Of a DNA stretch of 64,000 nt, positions 25,313-33,238 are shown one piece after another. Under the pieces are notes generated by a model. It was not told the origin of the DNA. It searched no databases and saw only the letters and a list, made by a program, of their open reading frames with translations. Made by a program: the position numbers and the translations under genes. The DNA is from Chloroflexota bacterium (GTDB lineage Bacteria > Chloroflexota > Anaerolineae > UBA4142), in assembly GCA_016219275.1 (NCBI GenBank), contig JACRBM010000094.1:1-64000 (forward strand), read 5' to 3'. The stretch's first letter is position 1, and each line of letters begins with the position of its first letter.

Positions 25313-26047
25313 ATGACGACGCCTTCCTCTGCGTTCGACGAATCGTATCAATACTTTCAGCAAGTTGGGCGCGCGGGCAAGTACAGCGTGCCGTGGTGGT
25401 CGGCGAATTTTTACGCGCGGATAGTGCGCCGCTACGCGCCGCCGACGACTCCTGCGCGTCGCGTACTCGAAATCGGTTGCGGGCTGGGCTGGGTGCTGCA
25501 AAATCTCGAACGCGAGTACGCAACATTCGGGATGGATATTTCCGCGTACGCGATTGAGGTCGCACAAAAGAACTCGCCGCGTTCCCAGTTACGTGTCGGC
25601 GATGATGCGATTCTGCGCGAGTATCCCGACGCGCAGTTCGACGCGGTCGTCTCCAAGCACGTGTTCGAGCACATCGCCGACCCAGCCGAAATTTTGCGTC
25701 AGTGCGCGCGCGTGCTCAAGCCCAGCGGCGTGTTGATTTTCGGTACGCCAAACACGGAATCGCCGCTCAAAAAATTAAAGGGCGCGCAGTGGATCGGCAT
25801 CAAAGACCCGACGCACATTTCGGTGCTTGCGCCAAGCGAGTGGCAACGCTTGACGCGCGACGCGGGCTTGAATGTTTTGCGCGCGTTTTCGGATGGGTTG
25901 TGGGACGTGCCGTACCTGCCGATCATTCCGCCGTTGTTGCAATTACCGATCTTTGGCATCCCCGCGGCGCTCCAAGTGTTGATTGGTATTCCGTTCATCC
26001 CAGTCCGCTGGGGTGAAAGTTTGATTGTGATCGCGAAAAAATCCTGA
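25313..26047 (+). CDS. Class I SAM-dependent methyltransferase
   Basis: A protein of 244 residues with SAM motif I VLEIGCGLGWVLQNLE, an acidic post-I MDIS, and the post-II region FDAVVSKHVFEHIADPAEIL. The small C-terminal hydrophobic stretch FGIPAALQVLIGIPFI may touch the membrane. In this cluster it probably methylates a sugar or lipid-linked intermediate. I chose the ATG at 25313, four bases after the previous stop; the upstream extension from 25247 lies inside that gene. Confidence 0.85.
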   Translation: MTTPSSAFDESYQYFQQVGRAGKYSVPWWSANFYARIVRRYAPPTTPARRVLEIGCGLGWVLQNLEREYATFGMDISAYAIEVAQKNSPRSQLRVGDDAILREYPDAQFDAVVSKHVFEHIADPAEILRQCARVLKPSGVLIFGTPNTESPLKKLKGAQWIGIKDPTHISVLAPSEWQRLTRDAGLNVLRAFSDGLWDVPYLPIIPPLLQLPIFGIPAALQVLIGIPFIPVRWGESLIVIAKKS

Positions 26048-26052
26048 ATAAG

Positions 26053-26113
26053 AGAGCAGGGGAGCAGGGAGTGCGCGGGAGCAAGGGAGAAAAAATCTCC
26101 CCTGCTCCCCTGC
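26053..26113. repeat. GGGGAGCAGGG palindrome
   Basis: GCAGGGGAGCAGGGAGT and GGGAGCAAGGGAG units (plus strand) are followed by CTCCCCTGCTCCCCTGC. Together they form a hairpin of about 24 bases per arm with an A-rich loop. It lies in the 98-base gap between the methyltransferase and the 1532-residue protein. Confidence 0.85.
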
Positions 26114-26145
26114 GCCGCTGCACCCGATGGTCTGTCTGAGAAACA

Positions 26146-29100
26146 ATGTCGCTTGAATTAGAAAACACCCAAACCGAATCCAAACAAAGTACATGGCGCG
26201 ACGCGGCAGTTACATTCGCGCTCATCGCGATTTTGATCCTCGGCGCAACGGTGCGGCTCGTCGGCGTGAACTGGGATGAAGATCAACACTTGCATCCCGA
26301 CGAACGCTTTTTGACGATGGTCGAATCGGCGTTGCAAATTCCGGGAACGAATCTCCCATTCCCACCGCCGCCGAATTGTAGTAAGTGGGGCGGCTACTTT
26401 GACACCAAGTGTTCGCCGCTGAATCCGGCGAATTGGAACTTTGGGTTTTTCGTCTACGGCACGTTCCCGATCTTTCTCACGCGCGTCGCCGCCGGCGGAC
26501 TCGAAGCGACCGGGTACGGTGAGGTGCATCTGGTCGGGCGCATCCTCTCCGCGCTGTTCGATCTCTCGACCGTACTGATTATTTTCTTCATCGGGCGACG
26601 ATTGTACGATACGCGCGTCGCGTTGCTTGGCGCGTTCTTCCTCGCGCTCGCCGCGTTGGATATTCAACAATCGCATTTCTTCACGGTGGACACGTTCACG
26701 AATGTGCCGATCCTGCTCGCGTTCTGGTTTGCGATGGATATGGCGGACGGGCGTGGTATCCGCGCCTTTGTCCTCGCGGGCGTGATGTTCGGGCTGGCGC
26801 TCGCAGGGCGCATCAACATCGCGCCGTTTGCGGCGGTGCTCGTTGCGGCGGCAGTGCTGGGCGCGTGGAAGCAGACGAGGGGCGGGGAACACGTGACGAG
26901 TGGCGAGATTGACGTGCCACCGGAGTCTTATCACACAACACGCATTACGCAATATCTTTCACCCAGGATTCTCGCGGTCACGTTTGGCAGTCTGATCGCG
27001 CTCGGTCTGGCGACGATCATTGTCTTTCGTATCTTTCAACCGTACGCCGCGAACGGCGCGTACTTTTTGTCGCCGCGTTTGCCAGAGTTTGATTTGCGCG
27101 GTGGTGCGGTCGGCATCGGGTTGGAATCTATTTTGTGGTGGGCGGGCGGCGCGAACGACAAGTTCATTGACAACATGCTTTCGATCAACGGGTTCATCAC
27201 CGGCGCGGTAGATTTTCCGCCGAACCATCAATGGACGAATCGTCCCGCGTACATTTTTCCGCTTGAAAATATGATCGAGTGGGGGCTGGGTTTGCCGCTC
27301 GGCATCGCGGCGTGGCTGGGATTCGCGCTCGCGGCGTATCGCCTGGTCTTCAAGCGCGAATGGAAACACTTGTTGATCGTGTTATGGATCGGCGTCACGT
27401 TTGTGATTACCGGCGCGCAGTTCGCGAAAACGATCCGCTACTTTTTGCCGCTGTATCCGTTCCTTGCTTTGCTCGGCGGCTATCTCCTCGTCGAACTTTG
27501 GGATTACGCGTCACGCCTCACGCCTCACGCCTCACGCCTCACGCAATACGCAATACGCATTCCCGTCGCGCTAATCGCGCTCTTTGTCATCGCCGGCACG
27601 CTCTTTTACGGCGTCGCGTTCACGACGATCTACACGCGCCCGGTCACGCGCGTGGACGCCTCGCGTTGGATGCTCGACAACATTGCGCCCGGCATGGTGA
27701 TCGGCAATGAACACTGGGACGATCCGTTGCCGTTGCGGATTGATGGCAAAGACCCATTCGGCGGTTATTATCGCGGCATCGAGTTGCACTGGTACGACGA
27801 GGACACGCCGGACAAACGCGCGCAAGCGATTAGCTGGCTCGACCAAGCGGAATATCTCGTGCTCTCGTCCAATCGGCTCTACGCGTCCATACCGCGTTTA
27901 CCGATGCGTTATCCGATGACGACGCTGTACTACAAGTCGTTGTTCGATGGCACACTCGGTTTCGATCTCGTCAAGACGTTCACCTCGCGTCCGCAACTGT
28001 TCGGCATCGAGTTCAATGACGACGACGCGGAAGAGTCGTTCACGGTTTACGATCACCCCAAGGTGTTGATCTTCAAAAAATCGTCGCGCTATTCGCACGA
28101 GAACACGACCGCGCTCTTTAACCGTGTTGATCTGAGCGAAGTGTATCGCTTTTTACCGCGCGAAGCCGCGCAAGCGCCGACTGGTCTACTGCTCAAGCCG
28201 GCGGATCGCGAGGCGCAAGCGGCGGGTGGCACGTGGCGCGACATTTTCAACCCCGATGATTTCATCAACCGCGTGCTCGTCCTGGGTTGGCTCGTGATGA
28301 TCGAATTGCTCGGCTGGTTGACATTTCCGCTCGCGTTCGTCGTATTCCGTGCGCTCGCCGATCGCGGCTACATTTTTGCGAAAGCACTCGGCATCCTCCT
28401 GCCGGCATGGGGCGCGTGGTTTCTTGCGAGTTATCACGTCTTGCCGTTCAGCCGCGCGAGCATTCTCGCGATGATCGCGCTGTTGCTCGCCGTCAACGCG
28501 TTGATCGTGTGGCGATGCGGGCGGGACCTGCGCGCGTTCTTCAAATCGAATCGCTTCGTTTTGTTCGTCGAGGAATTACTCTTCCTGGTTTTCTTCGGCG
28601 CGTTCTTGCTGATTCGTTTCGGCAATCCCGATCTGTGGCATCCCAATTTCGGCGGCGAAAAGCCAATGGATTTCGCGCTGCTCAACGCGATCAACAAGTC
28701 AACCTGGTTTCCGCCGTACGATCCCTGGTTCGCCGGCGGCTATCTCAACTATTATTATTTTGGACAACTCATCACCGCGACCTTATTGCGTTTGTCCGGC
28801 ATCGTCCCCGAAGTCGGCTACAATCTTGCATTGCCGATGTACTTTGCGCTGTTGGCGATGGGCGCGTTTAGCGTCGCGTTCAATCTCGTGAAGCGAGGAG
28901 TTCCCTCATTTCCCTTATTTCCATCAGTTCCTTCCGCGCCAGCGGGAAATGAAGGAAATGATGGAAATTACGGGAGTTTGTTGATTGGCTTGCTCGGCGC
29001 GATTTTTGTCGCGGTGATCGGGAACCTGGCGCAAATTATTCTGGTGATTCAAAATTTTGCGCGCGTTGGCGGAGCAGAGCCGAACGACGCGCCGATGGAA

Positions 29101-30744
29101 ATCCTGGCAAGCGCGTTAGCTGGTATTTCGCGCGTGGTGATTGAGCGCGTCCCGTTCGAGGTGACGACGCATCACTGGTACTGGAACGCGTCGCGCGTGA
29201 TTCCGGACACGATCAACGAGTTCCCGTTCTTTTCGTTCGTCTACGCCGATTTGCACGCGCACTTGATGGCATTACCGTTCACGCTCCTCGCGATTGGACT
29301 CGCCGCGAATTTCGTGTTGCGTTCGCGCGAGGACGCGCTCGGCGTGGCGCTCGATGTGCTCGAAGTGATCGTCGCCGGTCTCGCGCTGGGCGCGTTGCGC
29401 GCGATCAACTTTGCCGACTTTCCAACGTACGCGCTCTTATTCGCCGCGGCGATCGCGATTGGCGAGTACGCGCGGCGACAACGCATTGATCTCGCGGGCA
29501 TTATCGCGACCGGTTGGCGCATTGGTGGCATCGTCGTGTTAGCGACCGCGTTGTTCCAGCCATTCGTCAGTCAATTCGCCACCGCGTACCTCGCGGTCGA
29601 ACCCTGGAAAGGCGCGCGCACGACGCTCGGCGAATACTTGGTCGTGCATGGCTTGTTCCTGTTCGTCGTGACAACATTTTTGATTACGCAAGTGTTCGAC
29701 GATAAACGCGCGCGCGGCAGTTGGCGGTTCGTACGGTTATTGATCGCGCGGCGCGCGAAATTCGAGCGCGCGCTCGCGTTGCACCGGTTGTTCGCCGCGC
29801 CGATTCAGACGCGCGATGATTTGACCGGCGTCGGGGTCGGCATCGCGATTGTTTTCGAGCTGATGTTGATTTTGATGCAGTTGTTCGTGTTCGCGTTCGT
29901 CTTTCCGCTTGTCGCGCTCGCGGCAGGTCTGTTGCTGCGTCCCGCGCAGCGTCTCGACCCCGTGCGGCGGCTCCTCGCTCTGTTGATTATCGCCGCGCTG
30001 ATGATGACGTTGATGGTCGAGGTCATCACGTACAAAGGCGACATCGGTCGCATGAACACCGTGTTCAAGTTCTATCTCCAAGTCTGGGTGTTCCTCGCGA
30101 TTGCGTCCGCCGTCGGCATTGCATTCTTCGCGCGACGCGTGTGGCGTTCCGTGTTCGCGTACGGTTGGTTCGGTGTGTTCGGCGTGTTGCTGTTCGTCGG
30201 ATTGCTTTATCCGATCACCGCCGCGACCGCCAAAGTGAACGATCGTTTTACGCCTGATGCGCCGCCGGGATTGAACGGCATGGATTACATGAAGACCGCG
30301 ATCTACCACGACAACAATCGTCCGTTGCCGTTGATGTTCGACCGCGACGCGATATTGTGGATGCGCGAAAACATTCCTGGGTCGCCGGTGGTGCTCGAAG
30401 GCAACGCGCCGTTGTATCACTGGGGCTCGCGTGTTTCGATTTACACCGGGTTGCCAACGATCATCGGTTGGGACTGGCATCAAAAGCAACAACGTTCGAT
30501 TGTGGACGGCGGCGTGATTGATCGGCGCATTGACGCCGCGCGTGCGATCTACAACACGCACGATGCGACCGCCGCACTCGCCGGTCTCGCGCGATTCCGC
30601 GCGCAATACATTTACGTCGGCGGGATGGAGCGCGCGTTTTACGATCTGGTTGGGCTTGCCAAGTTCGATGCGATGGTGAAGGCAGGGCAATTGGATCTTG
30701 TGTACGAGAATGAGCAAGTCAAGATTTACAAAATCAAGAAGTGA
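26146..30744 (+). CDS. Giant GT39-like/DUF2298 fusion membrane protein
   Basis: A polytopic protein of 1532 residues. The N-terminal half (about 1-690) is a GT39-like transferase with the acidic motif WDEDQHLHPDERF (about 42-54). The C-terminal half (about 700-1532) is a DUF2298 'Chlor_Arch_YYY' domain with EKPMDFALLNAINKS and YYYFGQ (about 840-875), and NTVFKFYLQVW further on. It is the longest gene of the window. Two low-complexity insertions interrupt it in frame (27511-27545 and 28888-28976). Function is inferred as polyprenyl-linked sugar handling or transfer. The separate DUF2298 gene at 33239 shows that the domain also exists alone. Confidence 0.88.
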   Translation: MSLELENTQTESKQSTWRDAAVTFALIAILILGATVRLVGVNWDEDQHLHPDERFLTMVESALQIPGTNLPFPPPPNCSKWGGYFDTKCSPLNPANWNFGFFVYGTFPIFLTRVAAGGLEATGYGEVHLVGRILSALFDLSTVLIIFFIGRRLYDTRVALLGAFFLALAALDIQQSHFFTVDTFTNVPILLAFWFAMDMADGRGIRAFVLAGVMFGLALAGRINIAPFAAVLVAAAVLGAWKQTRGGEHVTSGEIDVPPESYHTTRITQYLSPRILAVTFGSLIALGLATIIVFRIFQPYAANGAYFLSPRLPEFDLRGGAVGIGLESILWWAGGANDKFIDNMLSINGFITGAVDFPPNHQWTNRPAYIFPLENMIEWGLGLPLGIAAWLGFALAAYRLVFKREWKHLLIVLWIGVTFVITGAQFAKTIRYFLPLYPFLALLGGYLLVELWDYASRLTPHASRLTQYAIRIPVALIALFVIAGTLFYGVAFTTIYTRPVTRVDASRWMLDNIAPGMVIGNEHWDDPLPLRIDGKDPFGGYYRGIELHWYDEDTPDKRAQAISWLDQAEYLVLSSNRLYASIPRLPMRYPMTTLYYKSLFDGTLGFDLVKTFTSRPQLFGIEFNDDDAEESFTVYDHPKVLIFKKSSRYSHENTTALFNRVDLSEVYRFLPREAAQAPTGLLLKPADREAQAAGGTWRDIFNPDDFINRVLVLGWLVMIELLGWLTFPLAFVVFRALADRGYIFAKALGILLPAWGAWFLASYHVLPFSRASILAMIALLLAVNALIVWRCGRDLRAFFKSNRFVLFVEELLFLVFFGAFLLIRFGNPDLWHPNFGGEKPMDFALLNAINKSTWFPPYDPWFAGGYLNYYYFGQLITATLLRLSGIVPEVGYNLALPMYFALLAMGAFSVAFNLVKRGVPSFPLFPSVPSAPAGNEGNDGNYGSLLIGLLGAIFVAVIGNLAQIILVIQNFARVGGAEPNDAPMEILASALAGISRVVIERVPFEVTTHHWYWNASRVIPDTINEFPFFSFVYADLHAHLMALPFTLLAIGLAANFVLRSREDALGVALDVLEVIVAGLALGALRAINFADFPTYALLFAAAIAIGEYARRQRIDLAGIIATGWRIGGIVVLATALFQPFVSQFATAYLAVEPWKGARTTLGEYLVVHGLFLFVVTTFLITQVFDDKRARGSWRFVRLLIARRAKFERALALHRLFAAPIQTRDDLTGVGVGIAIVFELMLILMQLFVFAFVFPLVALAAGLLLRPAQRLDPVRRLLALLIIAALMMTLMVEVITYKGDIGRMNTVFKFYLQVWVFLAIASAVGIAFFARRVWRSVFAYGWFGVFGVLLFVGLLYPITAATAKVNDRFTPDAPPGLNGMDYMKTAIYHDNNRPLPLMFDRDAILWMRENIPGSPVVLEGNAPLYHWGSRVSIYTGLPTIIGWDWHQKQQRSIVDGGVIDRRIDAARAIYNTHDATAALAGLARFRAQYIYVGGMERAFYDLVGLAKFDAMVKAGQLDLVYENEQVKIYKIKK
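27511..27560. repeat. In-gene heptanucleotide repeat (TCACGCC)n
   Basis: Five units of TCACGCC/TCACGCA follow each other, then two ATACGCA units, inside the 1532-residue gene. The encoded SRLTPHASRLT has a seven-residue period and sits between two membrane helices. Similar units are seen intergenically elsewhere, so this looks like a repeat that entered the gene. Confidence 0.8.
28888..28976. repeat. In-gene palindrome of TTTCCCTTA / GGAAATGAA units
   Basis: The left arm (TCATTTCCCTTATTTCC) and right arm (GGAAATGAAGGAAATGATGG) form an inverted repeat within the 1532-residue gene. It encodes PSFPLFPSVPSAPAGNEGND, which interrupts an otherwise hydrophobic region between two helices. The same TTTCCCTTA unit lies between the PHP and thioesterase genes (1921-1946). 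Confidence 0.8.
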
Positions 30745-31588
30745 CGCGCTCGTCCGCGCGTGCGCGTTCTTGCTCGCGTTGGGCATGTTCGCGTTGTGGT
30801 CTACGCGTGTGGCGAGTGCAGATTCACAAGCCGCGTACTCGATCAGACGCTCATCGGACGTGCGCGCGATGAACGCGATCACGTCCACGTTATTTCTGCC
30901 GCTCGCCGGCAAGGAAATCGCGCCGGTCGGTTGCTACGTCCCCGGTCAAGTGTACGGTACGGTCGCGATTATTCCACCGCCCACGGATCGTCCCGCTGAA
31001 GCACACGCTGACCTGAACCTTGCTCTGCGCGGTTACGTTACGACGACCGCGACCCTGGGTCTCGTTGACCTGGGCGGCGGCTCGGATCCAAATGCGCCGC
31101 AACTCTACAATTTGTTCCAGGATACGCGCACGCCGACGTTTACGGTCGCATATCGCGTGTACGATTGGAACTGGACATGCAACTGTCGCGGCGCGCCGCT
31201 AACCGATTGGAATGTGACGCTCGCCGGGATGGCGACATTGCCGAACGAAATTATTCGCGTGCCTGGGTCGGGTTACGACATCGGGCGCATGCCGGGCGGA
31301 TACGAAGTGATGGTGTTGTACGCCGCGTCGAATCGCGTGACGTTGAAATACACGCGCGAGGATAATGTTGTGTCGGGATACACCGTTCACATCGAAAACA
31401 TTTGTGTCGAGCCGACATTGCTGTATTTGTACAACGCGATGAACGCGGCGGGGCGTGCGCAGTTGCCCGCGCTGAACGCCGGTCAAGCGATTGGACGCGC
31501 GATGAACAATCAAATCGCCGTCGCGATTCGCGATACCGGACAATTTATGGACCCACGTTCGAGGAAGGATTGGTGGATCGGACGATGA
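30710..31588 (+). CDS. Secreted protein of unknown function
   Basis: A protein of 292 residues with an N-terminal signal peptide (hydrophobic ACAFLLALGMFALW, cleavage likely after VASA). The mature part is beta-rich, with YDWNWTCNCRGAPLTDWNVT, a repeated Gly/Pro pattern, and two Cys close together. I recognise no catalytic motif. The gene overlaps the end of the 1532-residue gene by 35 nt, and its own stop overlaps the next start by four bases, so it is tightly coupled. Candidates include a surface carrier of the glycan. Confidence 0.65.
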   Translation: MSKSRFTKSRSDALVRACAFLLALGMFALWSTRVASADSQAAYSIRRSSDVRAMNAITSTLFLPLAGKEIAPVGCYVPGQVYGTVAIIPPPTDRPAEAHADLNLALRGYVTTTATLGLVDLGGGSDPNAPQLYNLFQDTRTPTFTVAYRVYDWNWTCNCRGAPLTDWNVTLAGMATLPNEIIRVPGSGYDIGRMPGGYEVMVLYAASNRVTLKYTREDNVVSGYTVHIENICVEPTLLYLYNAMNAAGRAQLPALNAGQAIGRAMNNQIAVAIRDTGQFMDPRSRKDWWIGR

Positions 31589-33228
31589 TTTTCGATTTTC
31601 GATTTCTGATTTTCGATTGGATGCGCGCGCACGCGGCGCGAATTATATTTGGAGTGATGCTGGGCGCGATGCTGGCTTTCGCCATGACGCCGGCGCACGC
31701 GCAGACGCCGGCGGCAACGCTGTTGCCGGGGCAACGCGCGCAGTGGCGGTTCGATTACACCGGCGACAATTCCACGATTCGCATCGCGTTCAATTCACCG
31801 GGCGCGTATCGCGTGACGATGGAAGTGTTTACGCCGGAACAAATCGCGGCGATGCAACGCGGCGAACAACCCAAGCCAGTGGGACTGGGCACGCCGACGC
31901 GTGAGGTCACGCTATTCTGGTCGGGCGCGTTTCGGTCGGGCGGCACGTACAATGTCATCATTGACAATGGCGGCGAGTATCCCATCAACTACCGACTGGA
32001 GATCGTGGGACCGGGTGTGAGCGGCGCGGCGCAAATCTTTTCGCAAGCCGCCGCGCCAGCATCGAACACGGTCGAGCAAGCGGGACGGCGCTACGTCACC
32101 GCGAATCTTTCTTCGACGACGAATCAAGCTGAGTTGAAATTGCCGGTTCCGCCCGAGCCGGAGAAATGCACGCGCGCGAATCAAATTCCGCCAGTGATTC
32201 AATCGTCCATCAAGTTGTGCCCTGGTGAAGTTTATCCGCCGCTCAAGATTGTCGGCAACAACATCGCGCTCTTTGGCGATCCGGCGCGGCAAGCGATTGT
32301 CACCGGCAACGCGCGTCAATTCGCGATTACGGCAGAGGGATCGAACATTTGGATTGACGGCATCACGGTGCAAGCGAAAACGGATCCGAAAGACCTGGGT
32401 TCGTGGTTGTGCCAGTACGACGAATGCAAGTTCGCCACGCGTCCAACGCCGACGATCATCAACGGCGGACTCGCGTACGGCGGCGGCATTCTGCTCAAGG
32501 CGACGAATTCGACCGTGCACAATGTCGTGGTGCGCGGCGGCACGATTGGCATCGCAACCGTGGATGGGTACGCGAACAATATCGTCAACAATCAGTTGAA
32601 TGACTTGAACGGCTGGGGTTCGTTCAACATCAATAGCAACGCGAGTTATTTCGTCGGCAATCAGTTGGATCGCAACAATCATGGTTGCACGACGCCGGAT
32701 GGCAACAAGTATCTCAATGGTTGCGAGACGGCGGGCTGGGTCTGCCTTGCCTGCAAGAACAATGTCATCACGCGCAATCGGTGCGAGTTGAGCGGCAACT
32801 GTTATTACATGAGCGGCGAACGCAACCTGGGCAGCGGCGACAATAAATTCATCGCGAATTATTGCGCGGGCGCGACCTCGAATTGTTTCGAGATCACATT
32901 CTCGTTTGGGAATTTGTTACAGGATAATATCGCGACGGTCGAGCCGAAAGCGAACAAACCGTGCAAGTATCCGTTTTGGATTGGCGGCTCGGTCGTGATG
33001 GTGCAGAACAATTTGTGGCAGTGCACGATTGATCCGGACAAGGCGTTCAACGAATCGCGCGATTCGACCGTCGTCGCGACGAACGTCATCAACATTGACG
33101 CGTTTGGAATGGTGCAAGTGTCGCCACTCGTCAGCCCGACGCGCGTGCCCACGCGCACACCCGAACCGACCGTCGTGCCGCTCGGCGCGCGGATGCGTCC
33201 TGGGTTGCGGTACGAACCGTTGCCGTAG
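31585..33228 (+). CDS. Secreted right-handed beta-helix protein
   Basis: A protein of 547 residues. The ATG at 31585 overlaps the previous stop (ATGA). An alternative ATG at 31621 begins directly at the signal peptide (RIIFGVMLGAMLAFAMTPAHA). After a beta-rich N-terminal domain (PPC-like, about 45-160), the central part shows the NxxxxG ladder of pectate-lyase-like beta helices: NNIVNNQLNDLNGWGSFNI, NASYFVGNQLDRNN and NVITRNRCELSGNC. Eight or more Cys in the helix may form disulfides. It ends with TRVPTRTPEPTVVP, a linker-like tail. It is a possible polysaccharide-binding or -cleaving enzyme; no active site is assigned. Confidence 0.75.
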   Translation: MIFDFRFLIFDWMRAHAARIIFGVMLGAMLAFAMTPAHAQTPAATLLPGQRAQWRFDYTGDNSTIRIAFNSPGAYRVTMEVFTPEQIAAMQRGEQPKPVGLGTPTREVTLFWSGAFRSGGTYNVIIDNGGEYPINYRLEIVGPGVSGAAQIFSQAAAPASNTVEQAGRRYVTANLSSTTNQAELKLPVPPEPEKCTRANQIPPVIQSSIKLCPGEVYPPLKIVGNNIALFGDPARQAIVTGNARQFAITAEGSNIWIDGITVQAKTDPKDLGSWLCQYDECKFATRPTPTIINGGLAYGGGILLKATNSTVHNVVVRGGTIGIATVDGYANNIVNNQLNDLNGWGSFNINSNASYFVGNQLDRNNHGCTTPDGNKYLNGCETAGWVCLACKNNVITRNRCELSGNCYYMSGERNLGSGDNKFIANYCAGATSNCFEITFSFGNLLQDNIATVEPKANKPCKYPFWIGGSVVMVQNNLWQCTIDPDKAFNESRDSTVVATNVINIDAFGMVQVSPLVSPTRVPTRTPEPTVVPLGARMRPGLRYEPLP

Positions 33229-33238
33229 AGGATTTAGA

